A program made the translations under genes and the position numbers. The notes under the pieces were generated by a model. The model was not told the origin of the DNA. It searched no databases and saw nothing but the letters and a program-made list of their open reading frames with translations. A stretch of DNA of 64,000 bases from Sweltsa coloradensis (lineage: Eukaryota > Arthropoda > Insecta > Plecoptera > Chloroperlidae), in assembly GCA_024449915.1 (NCBI GenBank), contig JAMZAV010001718.1:124001-188000 (forward strand), in the 5' to 3' direction. Below, one piece after another: positions 26,373 to 37,529 of the stretch (within the stretch, counting starts at the first letter, position 1; every line of letters begins with the position of its first letter).

Positions 26373-26492
26373 TATTTAACAATTAATTGAACTTAACAAT
26401 GCTCTTAGGTGGGGATAAGGGAATAAGTTTTTACATGTAATTTTTTTTATCCCCACCTAAGAGCAGTGCTAAGTTCAATTAATTGTTAAATA
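26373..26492. repeat. Long hairpin, ~46-bp stem
   Basis: tatttaacaattaattgaac ... gctcttaggtggggata is followed, after a ~29-nt loop, by its inverted copy with two mismatches. It ends 74 bp before the last coding exon and could be a very small fold-back element. Confidence 0.85.
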
Positions 26493-26566
26493 ACATTTAT
26501 ACCTGTCTTACTAGTTTCTATTGAAATAAAAAAAATATATATATAATCTAGCCTATAATGTTTCAG

Positions 26567-26711
26567 AGACCCGCACGAGCTTCAGAAACCGGAAGTAATA
26601 GTGAACTCGGCTATCGCGAGGTTCCACAGATACGTGGAGGCGGCTAGGGCTGGCCAGGACCTTAATGACTGCATCAGACTATACCCATCATGTACAGTCA
26701 ACACGGAATAA
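26567..26711 (+). CDS. Terminal exon of DM4/12-like cysteine protein
   Basis: The acceptor cctataatgtttcag precedes an exon whose first base completes the arginine codon left open at 15477, and the frame then runs 47 codons to TAA (26709-26711). The residues include DPHELQKPEV, a helix-like RFHRYVEAARAGQ and C-x6-C (CIRLYPSC), the C-terminal pair of the DM4/12 pattern, followed by TVNTE. Matching phase, coding-like composition and the continuation of one recognisable domain make the join with the upstream exon convincing. An AATAAA lies 173 bp downstream. The product's function is unknown. Confidence 0.85.
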
Positions 26712-26883
26712 CAAGACCTCGCAACTGCCAAGTCTTAGAGTTAAAGGGACGATTTTTAGAGATGTGCAAACATTGGAATAAGAAAATTCACGAGTTAAGA
26801 TCAATTTAATTAAATTGCACTCATTTCAATTTATGTTCGTAAATGAACCATTTTAAAATGCAATTGCATTTAATTTATTATGA

Positions 26884-26889
26884 AATAAA
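26884..26889 (+). other. Candidate polyadenylation signal
   Basis: AATAAA lies 173 bp after the stop codon of the DM4/12-like gene. Another AATAAA lies near 27730, so the true cleavage site is uncertain. Confidence 0.4.
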
Positions 26890-29144
26890 GACGAACTTAG
26901 TGTATAGTGTCATCGAAAATACAAACTATCTGCGAAACTTGCGCATTTTTAAACAAAAATCATTTTTTAAGTCACCAAGCATTTCGGCAATAATTCACCC
27001 TTAAACATCACCCTTATAAATTATAAGCACGCTGGTTATGCTAAATGGAAATATACCTTACATTATGTGCAATTCCATAAAATAATGAATTAGTTGAACC
27101 ACCAGGAATTAATTGTGTTGATTGATATAGAACACCATTAAGATATAATATGTATTATTTTGATTATTTAACTGTGAATGTCCAGTATTTGAAACGCCAT
27201 ATTTGCACATCTCTACTAACAATGCTGATGACTTTATTAGTCGTTTCATGGTAAACAATAGTGCTCGTCCATATCTTCTGTTTGAGTGCTTTGCTCTGAA
27301 GGACGCACCTAGATTTTAGAGTTTAATATTTATTATTTATAAAGCTTTACCAACTTTTAATACAAATTAATAATTTGTATCGAGCCAGTCATTAGAATGA
27401 ATGAATGAATGTATTATTGTGATGATTTAAAATTTTGAATACATTCCATAATTTTGAAGGAATTTGTTTTTTATTTGAGTATTGCTCAATATTTCTAAAG
27501 AAATAACTCATTGAAGTGAGTTTTTAAAAAAAGGGAGAACAAATACAATACGTTGTTGGTTGTCTCGTGCTGTTTGTTAGCATGATTCTATACAATGTTT
27601 ATAAAGACTAGGATTGAAGAAAAAACTAGGAACATTTTAACCCTTTCCGCTACTATGACGGGGTGGTAATTTTTATTGTGTTGTTTGAATGTGTCAATAG
27701 CTTAACTATTCTCTGTTTATTGTTATGGAGAATAAAATCATATAATAAGAGCACAAAGAAGCCATACAGTGTAGACTTAAATCACTATCATTTAAAAGCG
27801 AATGTAGCTTTGTTCACGTGTAAATAATGTCATCCATCAGTAATTTTATTAAATAACCAATCTAGTTCTATGTGATCACTTTATGCTTAAGGAGTCGCAT
27901 TGAAAAGTAAAATGGAGCGAGCACCGTGTTTTACAGTGAAATACAAGGTGTGCTACGCGTTTTATTACAAACAATGTAATTTCATAATGAATTACATTGT
28001 TTCGTGCAATATACAACCGTACACAACCAGTTTGTTATGTAGTGTATTTTAAGTTATTTATTTATTTAATTTGTGTATTTATTTATGAGAGTATTTATTT
28101 ATGTGTGTATTTATTTATTTTGAAAATAAATTATTGAGTTTCAAAAAAGTGTATATAAAAGTTATTTATACACCTATTCCTATTCCCACGACTACGTAAA
28201 GAAAACACTCCGAATAACCCGACAAGACTTGGAAATTAGTTATATTATAGTAATGTACATGCACAAGTGGAAAACATAGATGATGCTGATGGAAAATGCT
28301 TAATTTGTTTAGAAAATACAAAATTTTGCTAAGAAAATCGTAAACCTCTAGTCATACGTGACAACAATTTGTATAGTTCATTCACGTCAATTCATTGAGA
28401 GACCAGCAGCACTCTAAGCAGAGTCACTTCATCTGGTACTTCTCCTCATCTAATTCATTAGTCTCGCATCAATACCTGCCAGAGTGGCCCTACTTGTTCC
28501 TTCGAGTGAGAAATTAAGCCGCATTTTTATTCAACTTGTTGCTATTTCTCCCTTTCTTTTTCTAGATATAGGCCTTATACACGACTTTTATATCTTAAAT
28601 TTAATGAAAGTAGTGATCGTCATAGTTTTATATTTGAGGATGAATCGTATTGAAATCAAAGGTTTTATATTTTGATTAGCTAAATTGTTCTCGACGTTCG
28701 TTGCGTCATATTATTATCAAATTTCCAAAAAAAAAAAAAAAAATACCTGGAGTTTGATCGGTATGCTTCCCTCTCATGTGGTGAACAGACGTGTTCACTT
28801 ATTTTATTTTTTCGTTTGTTTTATTACAACAATGTACAGCAATCGAAGGTGTGAGAGAAAAATATACTCACATATTACTTCCTTACATATACATTGCTTC
28901 AGCGATGCTCTTTAGCAAAATATTTGCTAGCATCGACGCCGTTTCTTCTTGTTTTTTAATGTATGATGACAAGAATAAACAATAAAATAAAATAAATAAA
29001 TAAAATAATAATAAAATTACACAACATGATTCCATTAGTGACAGTGGATTCTGCTTATGACGGACATGAATACAAGTATTTGAAAGAGCTTAGTGGGTGT
29101 GGCTAGACATTAATTACATAATATTGCTGCTATAAAAAAACAGT

Positions 29145-29300
29145 GATATTTTTTTTGTATTTTGAGTTTGTTCCCTCGTGCACTACCAGACAAACAGCTA
29201 CTCCGATATTGATGGAATTATCGGGAAACCTTGAAAATCTCTAAACAGACCTATCGCGGTTTTAACTTAAAGTGCAATTGAAGAAACACGCATCATTAAA
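29145..29300 (+). repeat. Degenerate type A internal fragment
   Basis: ccagacaaacagctactccgatattgatgga ... gaaaatctctaaacagacc follows the order of words in the head of type A rolling-circle-like elements (caaac, ccgatactcc, gatgaaatt, gaaatctctgaac). The termini are not preserved. Confidence 0.35.
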
Positions 29301-29776
29301 ATTGCTTGACTACGAGTTTCGTCTGATTCGACTGTTCACCATTTCCACCGAACAAATGAGAACTGTTGCTTTGATGGAATATAAAGGGTCATAAACATAG
29401 ACCTGTGAAGATTTAAGTGCAATAAAACATATTATCTTGACAAAAGTACTTTAATATTTCTTTAAACTTCGAAATATATCGTTTGAGTAGGGATCGTCTA
29501 AAATCATTTTTTTCTTTCGCTTTTTTTTGATTTTTTTTTCTTTTCTTCTTTCTTTCCTTTTTTACTTTTCTTCTTTTTTAGGTTTTCTTTTTTTAGTTAT
29601 CTTTCATTCCACCCCTTTTTTTAACTAAAATTTGATTCACATAAATTTCATTTAATTTCCTTTTATTTTTTATCAAATTTGTTGAATATTTAATGCATTT
29701 TGTAATATTACTATTTCAAATATTTACTTAAATGTAGTTCATTGTTGTTCTGCATCTATGTAATTAGATTTATTTA

Positions 29777-29850
29777 GTTGTCCTCCTTTGTAAATCAGTT
29801 TATTATAACTAAATAGGATAGACGTTAAAAATAAATAAATAATAAACTAA
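29777..29850 (+). repeat. LINE-like 3' tail
   Basis: ttgtcctcctttgtaaatcag, then aaataggatagacgtt and (AAATA)n. It is the best-preserved of the related tails. Confidence 0.5.
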
Positions 29851-30813
29851 ACATTGTATAGCATGTTAGCATACAATATTGTATATCAAAATAATTTGAT
29901 GAAAACTTTCAAAATTTCACTGGCTTATATTGTTGGTCGTTATTACAATAGAGACTGACACTACCTGATACCACTTAAAATTTAATTCTATGTTAATAAG
30001 GACGAAACAAAATTGAAGTTAATCTATCAGTAGTTACCGACAATATGTAGTAAAGCGTAAAAAGGAAGAAACCAAAATCACTTATCCCTGTACGCGACTG
30101 TAAATATCTTCTCGTAAAACCAATTATGTTTTAAGCTTTTCTGCAATGTTAATTTTACTTTACATAACTATTTAGAACTAGTTAATTTACCCGTATTACT
30201 ATTCTGTGCCCGTACAGTTGTTGTCTGCAAAGAAACCACCTTCCTTATCGACCCAACCTATTTACGCACGTAGAGATACCTTGCGGTGGAATTATGAATT
30301 AGGTTCGTACTGCTAGCGCTACCTTCTAGCAAAGCTATGTACTGGAGTAGAGTTCGAGAGAACACCTGTCAGACATGAGGACCTACAAACACCACCCCCG
30401 ATAAATAAAAAATGATAAAAGTTTTTATATGTCTTTAGCATCTAATTGAGACTATTGTAATAATGAACGATACATATTTGCATAATATTTCAGTACCCAC
30501 AATTGTTTGTACCAGGCCTTACAGCGACTGCAAAAGAAACACAATGGATTCATGGATGGCAAATCAATTCAAGATCAAGCAACAATGTTTTCAACAAGTG
30601 ACAAAATGTATTTTCATACATCATAGGGTGTCTACTCTTCTAAATTGTGTTATGAGATACGTCAGTCGGTACATAAAATGCTTAGTAACAATTAACAAAA
30701 GAAACGGTATGCAAATAGGGAAAAAAACTAAACCACTATCACAAAACGAATAGATAAACACTCTACAATGTGAACAATGCCTTGTGAAGACAATGGAATG
30801 GACATCGGAAAAC

Positions 30814-30819
30814 AAAAAA
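30814..30819 (-). terminator. Pol III terminator of tRNA-Lys
   Basis: TTTTTT on the minus strand, three bases after the end of the mature tRNA sequence. Confidence 0.85.
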
Positions 30820-30822
30820 GTG

Positions 30823-30895
30823 CGCCCAACGTGGGGCTCGAACCCACGACCCCGAGATTAAGAGTCTCGTGCTCTACCGACTGAGCTAGCCGGGC
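30823..30895 (-). tRNA. tRNA-Lys (anticodon CTT)
   Basis: The 73-nt minus-strand sequence folds as a full cloverleaf. Acceptor GCCCGGC pairs with GTTGGGC (two G-U pairs); the D arm contains TAGCTCAGTCGGTAGAGC; the anticodon stem CGAGA/TCTCG encloses loop CTCTTAA (anticodon CTT); the T arm is GTGGG TTCGAGC CCCAC. The A box and B box (GGTTCGAGCCC) are intact, the discriminator is G, and a run of six T (minus strand, 30814-30819) follows at once as a pol III terminator. There is no intron. It has every sign of being functional. Confidence 0.97.
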
Positions 30896-31414
30896 GATGC
30901 AAGAGAGCGGCAAATTAGCCATATATGACACAAACGGCAGTTTCAACGCCTAGAAGAATGTTTTGAATAGCGATTGAATTTACATTTGAATTAGCTGTCA
31001 ACCAAAGAAAACATATTTATAGTAATTGGCAAGTGCAAGACAGTCGTCAATCATACATCCAACAAGCGTAAGTCTAACGCAGGCCTACCAATCACGTCCC
31101 AGGATATCAAATGTGTTAATATCTAGGCCTAGATCAACAAGTACGATGTGAGTGCAATGCATATTCCGTAGAGCGGTCTAGGGCTTTGTATTATATAAGC
31201 TTTTTATTTATACACACGATAAACATTAATGTATATCTATGTTTATTTCTTCCCAGCAAACACATTCTGTTGAGACAGTATTGTATTCTGTTGGGATGGC
31301 ACCGCGCAAATTGTTCCAGCCAATAGAATCAACTGCACAATATGGCGCGATTTTTAACTTTCGTTTGGCTCATGCTCACCACCTAACAAATAAATAATAT
31401 CGTTTTTCATATTA

Positions 31415-31560
31415 CTAGGCCGCTTCGCTAACGCTTTTTCCAGTCGCGTTGATGGATGAGCTTTTATGGTTGATTATCGTTGCCTTTAAAGTAAGATTTC
31501 AATGAGAAATATAATTTTCTTCGATTAACAAATCCGAGTTGAAAGTTCAGTGATTTCAAA
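31415..31560 (-). mobile_element. Rolling-circle-like 3' end, diverged
   Basis: On the minus strand it ends cgcgactggaaaaagcgttagcgaagcggCCTAG|T, preceded by gctcatccatcaacgcg. The stem and CTAG agree with the longer-stem variant at 62066 and 63104. The interior to the right is weakly conserved and the 5' end was not found. Confidence 0.5.
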
Positions 31561-32759
31561 TGTTCACATAAAGTTTTTATCAAGATCGGAGTAGGATCAT
31601 CACATTAATATTTAATTTGTAAATGTGATGACAACGAAATCTGTAAGTTCATATTCACCTCTGCTCAGCTCTGCATGAAATCGGGTTCACAATAAATATT
31701 ATCAATGTGCATTTTTTTCAAATCATTTTAAAGTGCTATTTTTGTGTGATCTATAATATTCATTATAAAAAGTGGTGTCATGGGGGATGGGGGTATACAG
31801 CATACCCAAAATAAATAATATACACCTCTCTGTATGTACCTAAAACATCTATTTGTACAAAAGAGGGGGAATCTAATGTCAAGTCAAAGATCATATGATT
31901 TTTAAATTTAAATGTGAATCACAACCTGAATCATCACCAGTCACCATGTACTAACAAATTGTAACAAAGACAGTGCAAAACTCGTTAAAAACTCCAAAAG
32001 AATTGAAAAAAATCCGAGGCTGTATGCCCCAGCCCAGACCCACATTAGCAGGGGGGCCTCCTATTTCAGACACCCCATTGTACAAAATCATGTATTTTAC
32101 TCATGACAGAGCATATAGACCTACTACACATATAACCATAAGTAATTTTTGGATGACATCACAGACTATAAATGTACCATAAACATATAATATACTTATC
32201 TACCAGGCTTTCATGTCCAGTGTAGTAATGTGCTAGTGTAGTAAACTAAATTCAAGATGGCAAATGACTCAATGAGTGCATTACCAAACCGAGATGTCAA
32301 ATGCAAGATGCTTGAAAAAATTTCTTACGGTATGGTAGAGGTAATTAATTCTACCCTAGTATGTTTGCAAAAATTTGATGAGATTACTTTTTACACAATT
32401 GTATCATAGCTAATTCTACCTTTTCAATTTACAGTCCCTAGCTGTCCATGTATGTTTTGATCTTGTTACTTTTTCCAAACTATTAATTGTAATTGGAGAC
32501 TGTTATCCAGTTTCCAAGATAAAAGCTACCCTAATTCAAAGCAGTTGTGCATTCCGAGTATAAAGGGCTTTCTTCCATCAGCCAACTTGGACTACCTGTA
32601 AAATAAAACGATTCAAAATATTAGTTTTTAAAAGATGCCTTTGTAGACAGTTATTAACCAGTAGACTTGAGACCAGTTCACCATTATCAATATAATAATA
32701 TAAATAAAAAACAAGATTAAACTAGCAAGACACAGTTATATTAAAAAAAATAATGAAAG

Positions 32760-33180
32760 AAAATATAACAGATATTTTAAACAATTTTTCAACACTTTTC
32801 AGTTGTCTTCCACTGGTTTATTGACCTGACCCAACAAGTTCAGGACAACCGTCAAGAAACCAGCAAATTCATTACGGTACGGTACATTATTATTAATCTA
32901 AAGTTTCATCACCATCAATGCATCAATGAAGTTGTCTTCCTATTCCTGAATGACAAACTGACCATAATTGAATGGTATGGCCTGTATTCAATTTTGGCTT
33001 GTTTGACCATATGCATATACCAATCAATGCACATACTGACATTCAATCAAATATAAGGAACGTTCATCTAGAACCATTAAATTTAATCCAAAAATATGTT
33101 ATAATACTCACCAGAAAACCAAAAACATTCCCTACCAATGAACTATTCAAGAACAAATTATGTATACTGTGTTCCTAATA
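32760..33180 (+). pseudogene. LINE reverse-transcriptase relic (tentative)
   Basis: A frame ending at 33178 contains PLNLIQKYVIIL and ELFKNKLCIL, which resemble the segment after the RT catalytic core in many non-LTR elements (an LxxLQKKAIRxI-like word, then LFKxLxIL). Sequence upstream is less clear. No catalytic motif is visible and the call rests on weak similarity. The sequence to about 33500 ends with ttgaataaagcattcta, plausible as a LINE 3' end. Confidence 0.25.
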
Positions 33181-33599
33181 ATCCCCTTACCTACATTCTC
33201 AGCCCAAGACAAGACCTGAAGAAAATATTGCTTGTATCTCAACAAGAAGTAAGAAAAATGGAAACATAGGCCTACATAGGTAAATTTTCTGTAGTAATCA
33301 AAAAGGTATTTTCTAGTGCCAAAAACTCGTTAAAATACTTCACATTGGCACAGGGCGCCAAATGCTCTAGGACCAGCCATGGCGCCCAGACACAAGCCTT
33401 GCTCATGTGGGCATTCACCTTCCTATATAAATCAATGTTTTTTCTATGTAATGTATATTTTTTTGTATTTGTGAAGTTGAATAAAGCATTCTAAAATCAA
33501 ATCCATGTATTATAAAATAATAATATGATGTCCAAGGAAATAAAAAACAATGAAATTAAATGAAATACAATACAAATACAATACAGAAGGATAGGTAAT

Positions 33600-33790
33600 G
33601 AGACCAAGGAGTGGAGCGACTGAGTCTTACAACGCCGGTCGAACGGAACGGGACTCGCAAGAAAGTTTGTACCTATGTTTGTAAAATGATTGTAAAATGT
33701 TGATTTGTTGCCCAACGCCGAACGGACAAACAGATTGAGCTGAAATTTTAAACAGACATCCGTGACGGTGAACTGAGAACTGCTAACATA
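33600..33790 (+). repeat. Rolling-circle-like head fragment, type D
   Basis: ggagtggagcgactgag, gtcgaacggaacggg and caaacagattgagctgaaat form a head seen again at 37277-37470 and 61821-62010. The word order (GAGCG head, then a ...GAGCTGAAATTTT word) parallels the heads of types A-C, but no 3' end was found. Confidence 0.4.
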
Positions 33791-33868
33791 ATGAGCAGAA
33801 TTCGTTGCGATTTAAACCTACAACAAATAATAAATTTAAAAATAAGCTGTACATAGTGTAGGATTTAA

Positions 33869-34737
33869 CCCCTTAGCTGTTTATGCCGTATATATACGTC
33901 CATGCTAAACGAAACCGTACTGTGCATGCCGTAAATATACGTGCCACAACACTTCCCACTTCGTGTGTCTGTGCATGCCGTATATATACGCGTATTATCG
34001 CCAGCAGCAGAGGTCTTCATTCTAGTGATTTTCGTTCTGTTATGTTGGTGAAAGATGATCGATTTTTCGAGGCTATCCTAACGGGAATAGGAGCCAATTG
34101 CTTCATCTGTGCATAGTGGCGTCGCGTAAAGGGTTGTTTATATATTCATTACATGTCGGTTATTTTAGATTCAGATATAGTTTGGAGGGTGAACTGAATG
34201 ATTTAATTAATTACAATGATGATAAAAAAAAATAATTGAGATACTTGCAAAAATGGCAAAGTAATGATAGTTTCAACTCAAGTATAAATAAGGGCATTTA
34301 ACCTTAAGAGGATGGGATAGTCGCGAAATCAAAACCACGCGAAATTACAGTATTTTCGTGATATCTCGAGATCGATGCAAAATATCTAAGAACTGATTCT
34401 AGACCGAATTGTGGTTTTGTTAGAACAATATAATGCAAGAAAAAATATTCAAATATAATAATCGGTGCGGTTTGTATTTAAAATATAAATTTAATTAATT
34501 AAATTTCTAATAAAAAACTTAATTACGATCACATTACAATATTTTTTCTTGCATTATATTGTTCTAACATAACCACAATTCGGTCTAGAATCAGATTTTA
34601 GATATTTTGCATCGTTCTCGAGATATCAAGAAAAAACTGTAATTTCGTGTGGTTTTAATTTTGCGACTATCCCATCCTCTTAAAATAAATACACAGGGGA
34701 AGAACAACTTCTGAAAATAAATTGCACAGTTAAGGGG
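33869..34737. mobile_element. piggyBac-like MITE, copy 1
   Basis: It is flanked by TTAA on both sides (33865-33868, 34738-34741) with inverted ends CCCCTTAGCTGT / ACAGTTAAGGGG. TTAA targets and C-run ends are typical of piggyBac-type elements. It carries several ATGCCGTATATATACG words near its left end and a second TTAA-flanked element inside (34308-34679). Confidence 0.75.
34308..34679. mobile_element. Nested TTAA-flanked fold-back, copy 1
   Basis: It is flanked by TTAA (34304-34307, 34680-34683). Arms of about 150 bp start GAGGATGGGATAGTCGCG and are inverted copies, including agaacaatataatgcaag and its complement. It lies wholly inside the piggyBac-like MITE, so it is the younger insertion of the two. 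Confidence 0.78.
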
Positions 34738-34988
34738 TTAATTTTACAATAATGGTTTTGTTCTTGAAGAAGTTGAAGAAGTCATTTTTAGCAAATCATG
34801 TTCATCAGGTGGTGGATGCATGCATTGACCAAGGTGTACCAAATCTTGCAAGCTCTAGGTTCCCCAACATTCTGCTGGGAGATTGAGTAAACCTTGCAAT
34901 CTTTCCAAACAATTTGTACTGGCTATGTTTTCCATGGTATTGTCTGTATGTATATGTATTTCAAAACATGTTCTATAATTTTTTAATA

Positions 34989-35780
34989 CTAGGAAAACGC
35001 TTAAGTCCCGCCGCGTTGTTGGATGAGCGTAATTGGTGCATTGAGCTGCCATGTGTTATGCGAATTTTCTGTTGTTCTGTGGAAAAATCATTACTAAGTT
35101 GAATTTTTTTTAAATTTAATTAAATTAAATTAAATTAAATTAAAGATTTACTTTAATTTTTTAATTTATTAATCGTAATTGTTAAAAAAAATCGTAAAAT
35201 TGCGATTTTTATAAGAATAAATTTCTTGATTGCGCTCAAATTTAACACTAATATATAAATTCATAAAATTAAGGTTCTGCGAAAAAATCATTACAATCGG
35301 ATAAAGTATGTAGGTGTTATAAGTCAAAGAATTGTTTAAAAAAAGAAAAACCCGTAAAATTTCGATTTTTATGATAAATATTTTTTCAATTGCGCTCAAA
35401 TTTCACAAGAATATCTTAATTCATAAAATAAAGGTTCTGTGCAAAAATCATTAAAATCGGATAAAGCATGTAGGTGTTATAAGTCAAAGAAATTTTTTAA
35501 AAATCGAAAAAAATCGTAAAATTGCAATTTTCATGAGAAATAATTTTTCGATTGCGCTCAAAAACGTGGCAGTTCTAAGTTCAGAGATTTCGAAGGCCTC
35601 CATAAAATTTCATCTCAATCGTAATATCGGTTTAGCCGGAATCGTGCGGACAAACAGACAAAAATACAAAAAAAAAAAAAAAAAAAAGAAAGAAAAAAAA
35701 AAAAACAATCCGGATTTTTTTCTCCAGTGTAGTAGAATGGAATCTTCGCTTCGCTCGCTACGCTCGCTGCGCTCATCCAA
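34989..35780 (-). mobile_element. Rolling-circle (HINE)-like element, type A, with known empty site
   Basis: On the minus strand it starts TTGGATGAGCGCAGCGAGCG and ends gcgttttCCTAG|T, with the inverted gctcatccaa.. copy just before the 3' stem and a tandem core. The right copy of duplication B lacks it: the site there reads ttttttaata|caatacag (about 38611-38632), and here ttttttaata[element]caattcag. No base is duplicated or lost apart from one substitution. This defines both ends exactly and shows insertion without target duplication. Confidence 0.82.
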
Positions 35781-35873
35781 CAATTCAGAAATTTACAAAA
35801 TCTAACCCGACCGTTGTTTGAACCCGGGTATCCCACATTCCAGATATACAGGCGCCTTAGCCAACTATATAGA

Positions 35874-36183
35874 CTAGGAAACACCAAAGTCTTTGTTAGC
35901 AGGTGACCGAGTAATGTGTTGAGTACCCGGGAACATTTGCATTAAATTGGTGATATAATTTTTATAAGGTATAAACATAATAGGGCTTTGAGTTTGATTG
36001 GTATACCGTATAAGGGTGCATCAACTGTAAGGCCATAATGCACCACTCTAGCCAGTATGATAGGCTAGGGAGGAGAGACCTGTGCTGGATAGAGCCTTAG
36101 GTAGAGGGGTGAAAGGGAATGTTACCGGATACTCAACACATGACTTGCTCACTCATCTAGCAATGACTTTGGTGTTTTCCTAG
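35874..36183. mobile_element. MITE with ~60-bp inverted ends, copy 1
   Basis: Left end ctaggaaacaccaaagtc ... gtgttgagtacccgg; right end is the diverged inverted copy (ccggatactcaacac ... gactttggtgttttcctag). The copy in duplication B is at 38713-39021. Class undetermined. Confidence 0.7.
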
Positions 36184-37529
36184 TGTAGGAGGAATATAAA
36201 GGTGATTAACAGCAAGTAACATTCAAAATGTGTATAATAAATAATATGTGTAATTTTATTTAAAGAATTGTGTTGCACATAATTAAAAATATTTAGGACC
36301 CTGTACTTTATATAAAAACACAATAATAAGTGTATAAAATTGCAAAAAATTATTGATTTTGGTATAAACTTCTTACAAAATTATTTTAATACTATACTAC
36401 GCGTAGGCCTATACATTAAAAGGTAGGTATAGGTAGTACATTTAACTAGAAACCACTTTGCTACTGAATGCCCATGTGTAGGTGCATGTGCTACCTATGC
36501 CGAAGTTGCACTGTCTCATTTCCGTTGCCAGTCACTATTGTAAGTTGTAACACAGTGGATTTAACAATATTATCGTTACAACTGTACGTATTTAACAGGT
36601 ACTGGTACTTAGGACGCTTTGTCTGCTTTGTGCTTCTCGTCTTCCAACAACCACTCACGTTTTTCTAGTAAATGTTGTTTCCAATAATCTGAAGAGAAAA
36701 TAGAACATACTTATAAATAAGCCCACAACATCAATCAATCAATCATACAACCTGGGCTCAACAATTATTAAAAGGAATGGTAATTTAGGTAGTATTGAAC
36801 AGAGAACAATTAAAACAAAATTGTAAACCACTCATATCATTTCAATAAACATAGTATACTGTTCTAATAATCCTTACCTACATTCTCAGCCCATGACAGA
36901 CCTGAAGAAATATTGCTTGTATCTCAACAAGAAGTAGAAAAATGAAACATAGGCCTACATAGGTAAATTTTCTGTAGTAACCAAAGGTATTTTCTAGTGC
37001 CAAAAATCGTTAAAATACTTCACATTGGCACAGGGCGCCAAATGCTCAGGACCAGCATGGCACCCAGACACAAGCCTTGCTCAGTGGGCATTCACCTTCC
37101 TATATAATCAATGTTTTTTCTAGTAATGTATATTTTTTTGTATTGTGAAGTTGAATAAAGCATTCTAAAATCAAATCCATGTATTATAAAAAATAAATGA
37201 GTCTAAGGAAATAAAAAACAATGAAATTAAATGAAATCCCAATAGCCTACAATACAATACAGAAGGATAGGTAATGAGACCAAGGAGTGGAGCGACTGAG
37301 TCTTACAACGCGGTCGAACGGAACGGGACTCGCAGAAAGTTTGTACCTATGTTTGTAAAATGTTGATTCGTTGCCCAACGCCGAACGGACAAACAGATGA
37401 GCTGAAATTTTAAACAGACATCCGTGACGGTGAACTGAGAACTGCTAACATAATGAGCAGATCCGTTGCGATTTAAACCTACAACAAATAATAAATTTAA
37501 AAATAAGCTGAACATAGTGTAGGATTTAA

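Larger units (their letters stand above)
15478..26566 (+). other. 11.1-kb intron of the DM4/12-like gene
   Basis: The intron has GT and AG ends and phase 2 on both sides. It contains a rolling-circle-like element (16632), a fold-back element (19587), LINE-like tails, a hAT element with a nested SINE (25713) and a hairpin (26373). A B-box-like word (gggttcgaatcccgc) sits near 17936 and a TGACGTCA site at 15621-15628. The remaining stretches (about 17.4-19.5, 21.0-25.7 kb) are AT-rich with no supported exon. A 13-base G run lies at 22229-22241. Blocks near 19340-19530 and 20500-20700 are less AT-rich but have no open frame of note. Confidence 0.75.
26890..30822. other. Intergenic AT-rich DNA
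   Basis: No supported gene. It holds TTTA-rich microsatellite sequence at about 28045-28120, a near-pure pyrimidine tract at about 29510-29635, a rolling-circle-like internal fragment (29145-29300) and a LINE-like tail (29777-29850). Confidence 0.5.
33162..36841 (+). repeat. Direct duplication B, copy 1 (with insertion)
   Basis: It is co-linear with 36853-39678 from gtatact..ttctaataatcc to aattgtaaaccactcat. The extra length is mainly the 792-bp rolling-circle-like element at 34989-35780. It also has scattered one-base additions relative to copy 2. It contains nested TTAA-flanked elements, a MITE and a tRNA-like relic on the minus strand near 35810-35870. Confidence 0.93.

Noticed and set aside
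30728..30946. 72-codon minus-strand frame
   Set aside because: It is the translation of the tRNA-Lys gene and its flanks, a well-known spurious frame.
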